A stretch of DNA of 64,000 bases, taken from the NCBI GenBank assembly GCA_036365515.1, contig CM070877.1, forward strand, positions 16,882,201 to 16,946,200, in the 5' to 3' direction. Below the pieces are notes generated by a model, which saw only the letters and a program-made list of their open reading frames with translations, was not told where the DNA came from and did not search any database. Position numbers and translations under genes: made by a program. This stretch comes from Torymus aiolomorphi. Taxonomy: Eukaryota > Arthropoda > Insecta > Hymenoptera > Torymidae. Shown in pieces: positions 44,283 to 61,215 of this stretch (positions within the stretch are counted from its first letter, which is position 1; the number at the start of each line of letters is the position of its first letter).

Positions 44283-47200
44283 GGAAAAAATGAGGTTACG
44301 GTCGCCGGTTTGATAATTCGAGCAATTTCAAGACGCGAATTCCTTTCCGACGTTTCTCTCTGTCTTTTCTTTCGTCGGCAGCGTTACGTCCTTTTAACGA
44401 CCCAATTTTCCAAGTAATAACCCGTTTTTTCGTCGAATATACGCATTTGTCTTGTGCTTTTCTTATTGCTACCTCCTGGTTAATTTAAAATTCTCAGACT
44501 GCGTTATTATTATTATTGTTATTATTATTCAACTCTCGGCAAAACAAACGAGCAATCAATTTTTCTCGTCCACTTGGCGAGCTCTATTTCTACGCTGAGA
44601 GACTTATTTTTAAAAGAGCAAACATCAAAATAAGCATATTTCATGCCATCGCGCGAAAAGAAAAAAAGTACGCAGCCGGGAGGGGCGGTAACAGCAACAA
44701 TCGAAAACTGCTCTCATTCAGCATCCCGAAAATACACACCGCGCGGCGAAACTCAATCCGTTTACAATGAATTCACTGCGTGACGAGAGCAATTTCGCCG
44801 CCGCGAGAGAAAAATTGGGATTTTGCAACGCGGAATTCATCATAGCGGCGCGCGCGTGTGTGTGTCGAGGTGAAAAGTCGAAAAGGCAAATGATGTGTTT
44901 TGTTTGCGTGCGTGCGCGATGCCGTTGGAGGTGCTGCTGCTATTCTGTGTGTGTTTGTCTTTGACATTGAAATTTACGCGTGAGTAAGCGAGCGAGCGAG
45001 CGAGGAATGTTTACGATGGACTTTTGGGATTGATAAAAGTCGCGGGGAAGGGGAATATGGCTGGCGTCACGCGATGGAATTAGGGGAACAGTAAGCCGGA
45101 GAGGTTGTTTTACATAATGATGATTGCGGCTATCGCGCCTAATTTATGCGCCGGATTAATATTAAGGTGGCAAATAACGCGAGATACCACGTAGTGTGTT
45201 TGAATTATTCTAGAGGAAAAAAATGTCTGTGTGTGTGTTTGGCTTTTTCTGCCAATGTTTGCGAAATTTGAAAAATGTCGCTGAAGATTGGTGACGGTTC
45301 TTTTTCTTTTTTTTTATTCTGCCCGGTCGTTGGAAAAGTAAATAAAAAGGCGTTTCTATTTTCAGCGGTGTTTAAAGAGTGTCTTGAGAATTTTGTATTT
45401 ACGGTTTATCTGTGGGATAAAATGTTAAGGAGATAAGGGAATTGTGTATAGAGCATGTTGTAAAATTTTTAATTGCTAGTCATTTTAGTCCTAAATATTT
45501 TGAAACCATTATCTTGCGAGCGATATTTTATGCATACAAAAATTATCATACATTATCATAATTTCTTCTTAAAAAGTAAATGCGCGGAGTATATTTATAA
45601 AACGGAGGCATGGCTATTTACGTCATAAATTTTTGCTGTTTTTATTCGAGAAAAATGAGTTGGAATTCTATGTTTAATAATATTTTAAAGAATAGTACAA
45701 AGATAAGAGCAAAAAGGAGTTCTCTTCTTTTCAAGCATTTAGAAACTCGTTCATTGTTAGTAAACAATGAAATAATGAATGTTGCATTAAGAATCTAATT
45801 TTGCAAATTTTTATATCATAAATTTTGGTACATATTTTTCGGATATCGAAGTATGTTTTTTAAGATAAAAAAGTATAGAAAACTTTTCGAATTACGAAAA
45901 ATGAATAATTCATATAAAATACATTTTCAAAGATTCTGTACCATTTCCAAATCTTCTCTTCCACACTAATAATCTAACATTTTCGAAACTTGAAACGAGC
46001 CAACCCAAAAAGCAGCCATCCTTATATTCTTACACTCTATTCGCTTCCCCACTGTCTACCTACCAAAGCTCAAAAACCACTTTGAACACCTACTCACTGG
46101 ATCCTCAAGTTTGACGACGACCCTCTTACGTACATACTTACTCCCCCCGGCAGCCGGCGTCCGCTATTTTTAACGTTAATTTACGAGCCGCGCACCCGCG
46201 GTTATAAATATAATGAGGCGATTCCGCACCTGGCGCGCACGCGCGAAACTTCATTCTTAAATTCCGGCCTATCTCGCCTAGCCATCTGTGCTCGTCGGTC
46301 GTTGCCGGATGGCGGTGGACTACTCGGTCAAAGCGTGCCGAGGGAGACGGACGCTTTTTTGCCGGTCGGTGTAAAGTTTTTTCGAATTTTGCGTATATCT
46401 TTATACTTTTTTAAAAGATGACTTTAAAATCTTCAAAATAAAAGACTATCGATTTGAACTGTAGTGTGCTAATCTTATTTCCTGAATGTAAAATAGTGAT
46501 AAATCGGTCACGTTTTAAGAATAGTGAGTATGGTAAGTATTTGATAATGAATCTATACTATTTTACATTTAGAGAACACGAGCGTAAAACTGCTTGACCC
46601 TAAAAAACTTGCTAATTGAGCAAGAAACGTGCTTTTCTAAAAAATACAATTTTAAACATCGTAAATACCATTCTCACATCTAGACCACGAATAAAATCCT
46701 AGTTTAATCCTACTTTTGAAAAAAATAGCCAATTCCAAGAAAAGAAACCCCTCCTTTCCCGAATTCTTAAATTTCCACAACCCTTTCAATTAAAGTCGCG
46801 AAAAAAACGTTTTAAAACCCCCCCATTTCCCGACACATCCGCTAAAAGAGAATCCCGAAAGAGGGCGAGAAAAAAAGACGCCCGCTCTGTCTATTTATCG
46901 GGGGCCACGAGCGTAGGTGTGTGTGTAGAGGGGACAAGTGTGCCAGGCCGAAACTCGGTTAAAAGCTCGCGAGAGAAGCATGCACGAGGCCATCGATTTT
47001 CCGCGAACGAGTGGAGTCCGGAAGTCGAGCCAGTTTTTTCTCCCCGTGCCCGTCGCCAGAGGAAATTGGAAGAATCGTGCGAGGGAATTGCGGCTGGCTG
47101 GCTTTTTCCTTACACACGCTCCACGCGAGCAGTTTAATTAGAAATTTTGAGTTGTGGGTGCGCGGGGTGCCGATGATTGCGTATAGCACTGTGTCAAGGA

Positions 47201-48592
47201 GATTTTGCGTGACCTTTTTGTGAGCGTGAGACGGTGAGGTTAGGTTTTATGTATTAATATTTTTTAACCAAAGGTTCTTTTAGTCGGAGAGATTTAATAG
47301 AAAAATACGCGATTTATGTGGCTCGTTCAACACAGGCAGAGAAAATATAGGAAAATCGAGATAAAGTGTTGTTTTGAAAAGAAATAAAACTTCTTTTTTA
47401 AACAATTATTAGATCAATATAGTGTTGTTAAAAAATTATTCCAAAAAAGTGCCACATAATTCAACCTTTTTCACTATTCCTAGATATTTCCTTAAATTTT
47501 CATTAATCACCACCTTTTCCGCCCATCGCACACTTGAACGTGGGCACGACTTCAAGGTCATCAATTCCAATCCTTACCCGTTCCTCCACCTCGAGCCACC
47601 GTCATCCCGAAAAGGAAATTAAATTCCACGCCGTACGCGTAAACGCTTTCGCGCGCTGTGTACTGCAACTCGATTCCGGGATGTGAGTCATCGCGGTGCG
47701 CGCGCGTTAGCTCTAGGTCGGGGACCTCGCATGGACTCGGGGATTATTATGCTGCGCGTATACATGTGTGTGCGCATCGGGAGTCGCGTGCGGGCACGCG
47801 AGACGCCCTTTTCGCCGAACGCGATCGCGTCGACGGGGAATTTATGTGTACGAGCGCGCGTGTGCGTACGAGGGGTTTTTTTGTCTTCTTTCCTTTGTTA
47901 GCGGGAGTGCAGGTGCGTTCTTTAGTAATGGCTCTTTATGGTAAAGTCGATGTGCCAGGGTTGCCGTGGGAGGTTAGGTTGAATTTCGAGTTTTGGGAAG
48001 TTGAAGTAGATCTGGTGTACTGGATTAGAGAATGATATATTATTTTTTTAGGGAGATGGGTAACTCTATGATGAAGAACAATTAATTGTGCTTTTAATAC
48101 GCTTCAACTTTAATTCATTCTCGCTTCATTAATGTATGTCAATTTGTAGTCAATTTTCAAATATTAGATTATGCACTTAACCTCAAACCGTAAAAAAGGA
48201 CTTTTTTCACCCTCGCTCATCCACTAATTATCATCCGTGCAAATGTTCCCCATCTTCCTAACCTTCCAGGCAGCTCCAACTACGCATCCCACCAGCCATA
48301 AAACTTGCAGTTCGCCATAAGGTCGCAGTTCCCTATCCCCTCATCTTTTCTTTTTCTCCCTCTCTGAGACTCCTGCCTCCTTGCTCAAACCGGTACGACC
48401 GTCACGCTTCGCTGCGCCGCTGTCGTTTCTTTTTTTCGCCGAAATTTTGGCTATTGAACTTTCTCAAGCTCGTCCGCCTATTTTCGGAGAGCAGTGACGG
48501 TCGCCGCCGCCGCCGCCGTCGCAGCTGCGCTTCATTCACGAGGTTTTGGCAAGTGTAAGCGAGGTGGAGGGGAGCAGTTGGCAAGGCTCGAG
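44278..48592. other. Non-coding, four skew modules
   Basis: C-rich then G-rich flanks: 45930-46160 with 46300-46380; 46660-46840 with 47150-47240; 47450-47600 with 47880-48060; 48180-48370 with 48540-48596. A small inverted pair GAATGTAAAATAGT/ACTATTTTACATTT lies at about 46485 and 46556. (CCG)n-like 48499-48518. No supported gene. Confidence 0.5.
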
Positions 48593-48596
48593 TTAA

Positions 48597-49038
48597 GGAT
48601 GTTCAATGGTTACAGCAAAGTTAAGAGAAGTCTTTAAAATTTTAATATATCATTACTTAGATAAAATAAGAGCAGCTTCAATTTTTTCAATATTTTATAC
48701 TGAGCATTTTTTCGAGAAAAAAATTCTTGAAAATCGAGTTTTTAACATAGGCTCTTATGGGAGAGTTAGGTTATGTGACCTTTGAACATAAAAATATCTT
48801 ATAAAAAGTTAAGAGATTTGGTTAAAAGACCTTTATTTGCATAGAAAAATTATCAAAGAATAAAAACTTAGAGGGATCTTGACCGCTTACAGGGCATTTG
48901 GAAAAGAAGTAGGTGAAAACGTAAACAAAACACCGAGTTCGTTGGCTGCGCGAGGAGGTGTGCGGTGAGCGGGGAGCGCCCGCGGGGAGAGAGGGGCGTC
49001 CCTCGCCTCGCCCCACAGCATGACACCATTGAACATCC
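48597..49038. mobile_element. 442-bp TTAA-flanked TIR element
   Basis: GGATGTTCAATGG at 48597 is mirrored by CCATTGAACATCC ending at 49038. TTAA lies directly outside each end (48593-48596 and 49039-49042). TTAA duplications are the signature of piggyBac-type transposition. The left two thirds are AT-rich; the right 100 bp is very GC-rich (about 48935-49020). It has no transposase, so it is a nonautonomous MITE if real. The TIR of 13 perfect bases is short. Confidence 0.65.
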
Positions 49039-49042
49039 TTAA

Positions 49043-50699
49043 AATGTGTCTTTAATTAGTTGATGTTTCGTGTGATTGGTTAAACTGATATCGAGTGGAT
49101 TGTGAAAGGTTTTGATAAAATGGGTAATATTTTACGTGAATGCCGAACCGTATTATAAATAAAAGGTCAACAGAATAGCTTTGTTACGCGCCGGTTACAA
49201 TTAACGTCTTTATTGGGTACGAAATTACCTCGAGAATCAATAAAGCCGCGTTTAACTCTATTTATGCAACGCACACAACCGCCTCTCGCGAATACCAGAA
49301 ACGTTCGTTTAACACAGCGCGCGACTTTTGTCCAAAAATAAATATACTCGAGATGCAGTTATCGTATGTACCCATTATTCCGTATTCTTTTTATACTTTA
49401 CGTCGGCGAAAACCCGTTACACTTTTATCGCCGGCGTATTCGGGCTCAAAGATTTTTACTGCCCCTCGCTTTTCTCTCTATTCGCTCCGTGGCAATTATT
49501 TTTGGAAACGGATTCTCTTTTTTCGCGAGAATAGCGATGGGAGAACGGTTAGTTTAGCTTCGCATTGAACCGTAACTTTCCGTCTGTTTGTCGAGCTCTA
49601 GAATATTACTTTAAGATTCGTAGTTTTTTATTTGGTCGATTTTATGGCTATGAAACCTGTTACAGAAGTTTTATGGACTATATTTAGATCCGGCGATTGT
49701 ATAATCTCGAATGGGCTTTAATTTTGCTTATTTATACGTGCGAAATTCTATCGTAAAAGGTCGGACCCCATTCCCAGGTCAGCTGTGTGAGAGTTGGAGA
49801 AAAAAAAAGCTGCACATATCACTATCCGTCAGTCCACATACCAACCCGGAAAAATCTACGGCAGCAAACTCGATTAAAATCCGATCGCTTTCTCTCTTAC
49901 TCTTCCAATAATAATCTCTTCTCCCCTCTCTCATCCATTGTGCAACACTGCATTACACCGGGAACCTCGCGCAATCTCCCCGGCATTATCTGCGCCTAAT
50001 GCCCCAGCTTGCATAAGCGCACGCGCGCACTCCCTCGCGATCGTTATAAGAGCGAGGGGAAAACGGAACGGCGCCCATTCGACGTATCTGGAGCAGAATA
50101 ACAGCCCCCGAGGCGGGCAGGCAGGCTACGTGCGCCCTTGTCGCGATTATGGAATTTCGCGGGTGCAAAGCGCCGTGGCGGGGAGGTATACTGGGAGATC
50201 GGAGAGTGATTGGGTTAAGTTGCGCGCGGGACGATTGGGAACTTGAGGTTATGGCTTTTGGGATCGGTGTGCAACGAGAGATTCGGGAACGATGAAAACG
50301 GGTTGGGAATCGAGGACTAAATGTTTGGCGAAGTTCTTTAGGTTTTAGGTGGTTTTAGAATTGATGAGATTTATTTTGTTCGCGGTTCCCGTATCTTATT
50401 CATGGGAATGTGGATAGGTATTTACGTGCGGGTATTATTATTTGCTTGCTTACTTGATAATCGAAGGAATCAGTAATTTAAAAATATTATGGACGAAAGG
50501 ATAGAGGAACAAGAATCAGAAATAATAAAAGGACCAAGTTTTAATTTTCCAAGAAACTTCGCGTTGCAACCATAATTCGATTTAATCCCCTTAATGATCT
50601 CCCTGATGATTCTCCCCCAATTTTCCCTCCTTTCGCTAGCAGCTATAGCAACGGGGGCAGCACAAGAACTGGAATAGTATTCTCCCTTTCACCACCGAT

Positions 50700-50702
<3 letters not shown>
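49043..50702. other. Non-coding
   Basis: No gene. The three overlapping plus frames at 49328-49568 have no domain. The region ends in C-rich sequence 50560-50700 just before the TC tract. Confidence 0.5.

Positions 50703-50783
<81 letters not shown>
50703..50783. repeat. (TC)n microsatellite
   Basis: TC with one CCC interruption near 50761. Confidence 0.95.
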
Positions 50784-50915
50784 TCGGTGCACACAAATGT
50801 GTTCTTCACCGTCTCGAAAGTTAATTAAGGCCTTAACGATCGCTGTACAGTCTGATTACGCATCGGAGTGTAATTTTCCCAAGGTTGCGAAAATTGCGCT
50901 TTATTAATACGCGCG

Positions 50916-50918
50916 AAG

Positions 50919-50949
<31 letters not shown>

Positions 50950-50950
50950 G
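50916..50950. repeat. (GA)n tract at the 3' side of copy 2
   Basis: GAGA with AAA interruptions, directly joined to the element 3' end (minus: AATAAAG then CTCTCT). Confidence 0.9.
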
Positions 50951-55224
<4,274 letters not shown>

Positions 55225-55403
55225 CCTTTTTATTCGCCTCAGCGGCAAAAATATAAAATACAATAATAATAAAAAAAAACAAAATAAATAACAACCAAAT
55301 AGTGTTGACAAAGTCACGCAGTACAATACTTAATAATAAAACAAAAAAGAAACCAGTGAACACAACATAAGGATTTTTGTTTAAGGTCTATCACAAATTG
55401 GTT
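55225..55403 (-). mobile_element. Non-LTR retrotransposon copy 3, 3' UTR only
   Basis: On the minus strand the last 60 bases read ...GTATTTTATATTTTTGCC GCTGA GGCGAA TAAAAAGG. This aligns with the 3' ends of copies 1 and 2, including the terminal hairpin. Only about 180 bp of 3' UTR remains. (GA)n lies on both sides (to 55224 and from 55404). Confidence 0.7.
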
Positions 55404-55423
55404 CAGAGAGAGAGAGAGAGAGA
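55404..55423. repeat. (GA)n at the 5' side of copy 3
   Basis: Short GA run directly bordering the truncated retroelement. Confidence 0.9.
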
Positions 55424-55571
55424 CCTGCCAGCCGAGTCATTAAGGCAATTTTAGAGAGCGAGTGAGATTCTTGAAAGTGACCTTGGGATTTATAACCTGC
55501 GGGCGCGGCGATTGTTCGCAGATTAGAGGAGCTAGCCACGCTCGACGTCCGAGGGAAGGACGAGTATATAG

Positions 55572-55609
<38 letters not shown>

Positions 55610-57183
55610 TGCATAATGGGTTTTAATTATTCGACGGGTTTCGGCTTTGTTCCGCTCGCCGTGGGTCTTTCTGGTGCGAGAGGAGAAGGAATTTTCGGTG
55701 TCTTGCAGCTCGGAGACGCGGGGGAAGATGCTCGGGAGATTGTGATGGATGAGATTGTAGTTTGAGGAAAACAGTAAACACGGTTGGGATGATTTAATCT
55801 GATTCACAGAAGTTTGTAGAGATGTAGGTTTGAAACGAAAATTAATTTTAATACAAGTTATCTTTCTATATAATTTGTTAGCTAAACATTTACATTAAGA
55901 AAGAGTTTATCATGTATTCTCTACAACAAAATAAACATCATATTCTTTCCAGCCATGATTTTTATGAGATAAAGAAAGATTGTAACTGTAGGCAGTGATA
56001 ATAAAGTATACATTAACATTCGCAATGAATCATATACGTTTTAATAGTAATCCAAATTTTCCTTTCGACAATCAAATCTGCATGTTTCACTTGACAAAGC
56101 TTCAGTCGACACTTCATCCCGTGATTTATCATTATTCGCTCCAGCAAAAAAGATCTTCAATAAACATTACGTTCTTATTGCACAGCGCGAGCGAGCGAAG
56201 GCACCGATAAATCCTGCATCGCGCAGACAAACGAAACGCGGCTAACGTCACGAAAAAACTCGCGCGCGCTGTCAAGGACATGCGCGCGAATCCAACGAGG
56301 CCGGTAATCGCGCAAAAAGTTAGTGGCAATTACCGTGTTATCGCTAAGCGAGACAGAGAGGGAAAAAGGGGACAATGGCTTCGGCGACGTTGGAAGAGCA
56401 GAGTAGCGATAGAAGATGGGATGTGTAAAGTGGGAAATGGTCTTCCATGAGATTGCGATATTTAATTTTGCGTGTAGAATAATTTGTTAATGTTGAATAA
56501 TATATAAATGTTAATTTGTGTATTGTGATGACTAGTTAATTTAATTTAATGGTTTGGTGCATTGATTTAGTTTGATATATGATATCCGGTTCGTTATCGT
56601 GACATCATTTATATGCATTTAAAATAGCCAATAATACAGTGCGCAATGAAATTATCTTATATAATCTCTAATAAAGTGTGGGCAAATGTATTATATAATG
56701 AAACATCGAAACAATAAATTTCGCTTATTTAGATTACTAAAGGGATAGACCTTCAAAGACCTAATTAACGCCTTCAGAAATAATATCATTGTTTTATTCT
56801 AAAATAAACATAACTTGATAAAAATCTACTCTACTTGCTGATATATCAGTTATTAAAAAAACTCCAGTCATCTCCCATCTCCCGAATTACACACCGCCAC
56901 CCACAAGAAAAACCTGATCTCCCCCCTCCTCTCGCAAGATTCCCGAAATTCCAGAACACAATCGACCGACATCAAAGCGAAACACATAGCTCTCAGAGCA
57001 GTAGCAGCCCGTATAATCGTTTCGACGGAAATCGGCGGCGCGCGCGCTGCTGCAGTGACTCGGACGTCTCCTGCAGCTGTTGTCCGGAAACGCGTCCATT
57101 CAGAGCCGCGCGCGCACTCGCGTCACATGTACAATAATGCAGAGAGAAGGCCCGAGACGGTCACGCGAGACACAAAGCGAAGG

Positions 57184-57236
<53 letters not shown>

Positions 57237-58381
57237 AAGGTGAAGGAGGGGAGTAGAGGGAACACAAGAGGGTCTCTCTGTTTGAGGATGAGTGAGACTG
57301 GTGTGTTTGGGGATTGTTTGGATGGGAAAAGGTGGATTGTGATTAAGAGATGATTCTCTTTTCTTGGAGCTTTATACTATAATTTTTTTGCTTCATTGGT
57401 AAGACGTTGATATACTTTTTTTTTTTAATGGAAAACTAATAAATAGTTGTTACTAAGCTTTGATAGCAAAATTTAGTAGGTATTTCGGTTGAATACAAAA
57501 TTGATTTTAATAAATATAGAATTGAGTATTTATTGTGGAATTATTGAGAAATAAAAGTACCTTCTTTTTCGTAACAAAGATAAATATCTTTTCAGCGTTT
57601 CTTTTAGATAGCTAGTATCGGAATACCCATAATAGCATTTTAACTCGTCCTGATTTAAACACACACAACTAGCTACATTTTCTCTGCCTAATAAACCCGA
57701 GCAAGTCGTAAAACGCACAAGTAAGAGCAGCACGCAGACGACAGTCACCGTGAAGGTCACCCCGCATATAGCGCTCGCCTTCTGCCGGGGGACGTCGCGA
57801 CAGACACAAGAAATGCAAAAGTGACGCGGCAGCTGCCGGCGTTTATTGATCTCAACGGTCACTTGCGCGAAATGAATCGCGAGATGGAGAAAGTCACAAA
57901 AGTACGCGCGTGCGCGACAGATGCGCATCGGCGGCCGCTGAATAATCGCACTCATTAGGCGCATGAGAGAGAAGTGTGCAATTATGATCGTGAAAATTGA
58001 TGGAGCTCGCGCGCGCGCGCGCGCGGGAAAAACACCTCGTTTGGCGTAATTTTAACGGCGCGGTGTAGAGGTATGACGTCATGTTCGAGGAAAAAAACAT
58101 AAAGAAGATGTAGTTAACTGTTTAGATGTTATTTTCAGTTGATAGCCCGCGTCTTTTAGCTTCAAGCATTAAGGGGCTCGGTAAATATAACACGTCAAGT
58201 ATTATCGTAATAAAATTTAATACCGCAGCGTAGGTGATTCCCGCTATAAACAATACACCATCATTCCATTAATGTTCTATGCAATAATATAACGTTCGTT
58301 ATCAAGCATCGAGGTAGCGCCAAAACGGCAAGTATAAAAATATGTATACAATGAATGAAACAGCGTAAAAACTACACCAAC
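55424..58381. other. Non-coding, probable intron of the minus-strand gene
   Basis: Simple repeats: (TC)n 55572-55607, (GA)n 57188-57225, poly-G 57226-57237, alternating GC 58007-58025. A skew module with C-rich 56860-56960 and G-rich 57230-57340. The 144-aa minus frame (57964-57530) has a hydrophobic stretch but no start or splice support. If the 58382 donor is used, this is intron. Confidence 0.5.
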
Positions 58382-60353
58382 CTTAATATTCTCTCGTGTC
58401 TGTCCCTCTCCAGGACCTCTCCAAGGCTCGGCTGCTGAGCCATGCTGGGCGGTAGCGGCAGGAACCTCGCGGGCGGCCTCCAGATCATCTCCTGCGCTAG
58501 ACTCGGATGATGTGGATGTCCCGGTGGGGGTCCGGGTCCGGCGCCACTCTGATAGCCGACCGGTGGCACGCCGGGCGGCTGTGCCGCCGAGGACTGCGGA
58601 TGCGCCATCAGCAGCGATGTGTGCTGGACGCTCTGGACGTGCCAGACGCGCGCGGGCGTGGCCGAGGCAGTGCCGGGCACGGGATTGGGCGTCGAGGAGG
58701 TGGTCGAGGTCGTCGACGAAGCCGCTGCCTCTTCGGCGCTGAGGGCCGAGCTGCGGCTACCGCTGCGCTCGTCCCCGGAGCCGGCGCTCCTGAGGGAGCT
58801 TACCCCGCTGTCACTGCCGCTGTCGCCGTAAGCGGCGGCTGATCTGGCGAGGAGGGCGCTGCTGCCGGCGACACCGATGCCTGGCACGCTACCGGCACCA
58901 CCGGCCTCCACCTCCATGAGGCCTCCGCCTCGGGCGTCATCGCCGCTGGCTCGGTGGTCCTCGAGGAGTGCCTGGTTTAGCTGGTGGGCGGTGTGCACGT
59001 GCGCCGCGTGGTGCTCGTAGCGCTGGTGGTGCTGTTGCTGTTGTAGCGTCGGGTAGTGGTAGTGGTGGGTTCCCGGTGGCGGTTGGTGGTGAGAATGGTG
59101 GTGCGACGGTGCCTGATGATGCTGTGGCTGGGCAGTTGGTGGCGGCTTGTTCAGGCGCTCGGCGAGGATCACGGGGCTCTCGTTGTGCCGACTACGCTCC
59201 TGCTCCTCCTGCTGGTGCTGCTGCAGGAGCAGGCTGCGGCCGTCGGCCCTCAGCGGGCTCAGTCTCTCCAGCACGGTGCCTGAGTCGCGACTGCTGGGCG
59301 CCACCAGCAGCTCCTTGCTACACTTGGACGACTCGACGACCTTGTCGCTGGTTTTACTCGGCGGCTCCGTCTCCTTCTTTTCCGCAGTCGTCGTCGTCGT
59401 TGTGGCAGGACTGGTCTTCTTGTCGGCCTCCTCAGGTTCGATCTTGACCTTCACCTCCGGGTCGAGCTTCTCTTCGGGCTCCTTCTTCAGGTCCTCGTTT
59501 TTTGTACTCTGTGGCTGGTCGGACGCTGAGTTCTTTTTGGGCTCGGGGTCCCGGAGCTCGCCGTTCGGCCGTGGCGGCGGCAGGCTCTTAGCATCGCTGG
59601 TGCTAGGCTGCTGCTGCTGCTGCTCGACCTTAACCTTTACCGGCTCTACTGACTTCTTCTCGTCCTCCTCGCTCTCGGGCTCGGTTTTGATCTTCGGCTC
59701 ACGTCCTCCCGTGTCCAGAAGGCGCTCGTCACTGGGCGGAGGTTCAGGCTCGCGGTCGCGTTCTCTTGACTCGCTACTCTCGTCTTCTACCTCCGCCTTT
59801 ACCGTCGATTCCTTTTTCACCTGCTGTTTCTCGGCCTTGGCCTTCTCCTCCTTCTCCTTTGCCTCCTTCTTCGCCTTGTCCGCGAGCAGGCTCGAACGAA
59901 GTCTCTTGATTAGCGGGTCCTCCTTGGGCTGCTTCTCCTCTTTATCCTCCTTATTGTCGTCGTCGCCCTTCTCTGCTTTGCTGACTGCCTTCCTCGACAC
60001 CCTCAGATGATGTTGATGCGTCGGCTGGTCCTCACTACCCTCGGAGTCCTCATCGGCGAGCTTAGCTTCGAGGCGGGTCTTCCGGCGTACAGGTCGCGAT
60101 TCGACCACGACCGGACTGCTCGACTTAACGGCGGGCACACGACGCTGCCGGAGCTTTGCGAGCGTCGATGTGTTGGTCTCCTCAAGGACCGCAGCGGCGG
60201 TACGGGCTGAGCGGTTGTTCGGTTTGGCACCCGACGAGATCGGACCCTTGTTTTCGCGGTCCTCCTGCTGACGGGATTCCGCCGGCTCGCTCTTGTCGCA
60301 CGTCGAGCCCTCGCTTATGCGTCGCTTGCGGTTATTGCGAACATTGCTCTTCT
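58382..60353 (-). CDS. Large exon of a disordered, probably nuclear protein (unidentified)
   Basis: The exon follows a clear acceptor (TTTTCGCTGTTACAG|AG at 60354/60353), stays open for 656 codons and ends AAG|GTTGGT at 58382/58381. Without splicing there it would stop two codons later (LRLV). It is internal: no ATG is needed, and the in-frame GTG at 60138 is only a valine. By residue of the exon: a basic start with RNNRKRR (about 5-11); a Lys/Glu-rich charged part (about 120-340) with four SUMO-type motifs (VKAE, IKTE, VKVE, VKIE); poly-Gln; a His/Gln/Pro region (about 375-460); a Gly/Ser region with SDSGVSSLRS; and a C-terminal proline-rich part with MIWRPPARFLPLPPS and ERDRHERILR, the most conserved-looking piece. 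No catalytic domain. Composition is like chromatin co-regulators, but I do not recognise the family. Confidence 0.85.
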
Positions 60354-60902
60354 CTGTAACAGCGAAAATGGTTGGTTGGCGGTTAGTTCTGCGTACGTGG
60401 TATTACATCGTCTTACAGAATGTAAATGTGACGTGGTTTTATGAAATGTGTATGAATTATTTTGATAATAGATTCTTTTAATTAATAAATACTAAGGGAA
60501 TAATAAAGTTATGAATTCCTACACTTAAAATGATAATGTATTGATAATAATTAACGTCAATTTTTGTAGTTTATATCGAGAAATTTAGAATGAAATTCGA
60601 TATCTGCTTCTGAAACTCATAGACATAAGTCAGATATCTTGTGAAGTGAATTTTTAGTAAAGATAACTGTATTAATAATAACTTGTCTTCAATTTCATGG
60701 ACTATTTAATAATTATTAGATAGAAGAAAACCTAGGCTAGGCTCACAGCTATTAATCATGTTAGAAAAGAGTACAGTTTCATATTACTCAGTAAGGAATC
60801 AACTACATTGTCTTCTTGACTCGTATCCATCATCATGGATGGCAAAAAATATAGTCTGCAGATAAAAATTGATTATTGTGCATTAAGGTAATGTGTACTT
60901 AC
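60354..60902 (-). other. Probable 549-nt intron
   Basis: Bounded by a strong donor (TCG|GTAAGTACAC, GT at 60902-60901) and the acceptor of the large exon. AT-rich, with no coding content. Confidence 0.4.
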
Positions 60903-60950
60903 CGACAAATTTTAGAACATATATATCTTTTGCAAATAATAATAGAATTA
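60903..60950 (-). CDS. Candidate 48-nt exon upstream of the large exon
   Basis: Minus strand: a T12 tract then AG at 60952-60951 is a strong acceptor, and GTCG|GTAAGTA is a strong donor. The exon frame that fits the next exon (one base left over, completed by AG to give Glu) reads ILLLFAKDIYVLKFV|E and joins KSNVRNNRKRR. Phase agreement and good splice sites support it; the short length and lack of any known motif argue for caution. The acceptor T tract lies in a duplicated sequence. Confidence 0.35.
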
Positions 60951-61215
60951 CTAAAAAAAAAAATTGAGTATAGTATTTATATATACGGAGCGCCTGACAG
61001 AGCTGTTTTTCCAAAAATCTACTCAGAATTTATTTAATTAAATAAAAGCCGCAATGTCGATAAGTAGGGATCTGTAATACTTCGAATTTTGCCAGTTTTA
61101 AAACGAGCGTATCTCATGGAAATGCTGATAGAATCGCACAAAAAAAAATCTGAGCATAGTATTTACATACACGGAGCGCCTGACAGAATTGTTTTTCCAA
61201 ATAAACGTTCGAATG
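60951..61215. repeat. Tandem duplication, about 188-bp period
   Basis: GAGTATAGTATTTATATATA then CGGAGCGCCTGACAGAGCTG (60966-61005) recurs as GAGCATAGTATTTACATACA then CGGAGCGCCTGACAGAATTG (61155-61194), each after an A-run and followed by TTTTTCCAAA. No coding content. Confidence 0.7.

Noticed and set aside
57530..57964. 144-aa minus-strand frame with a hydrophobic segment
   Set aside because: No signal peptide at the start, no splice signals linking it to the 58 kb exon, irregular composition.
59056..60010. Long plus-strand frames opposite the large exon (up to 287 aa)
   Set aside because: Antisense shadows of the Lys/Glu- and Ser/Pro-rich coding exon; Ser/Leu/Cys-rich composition follows from complementing it.
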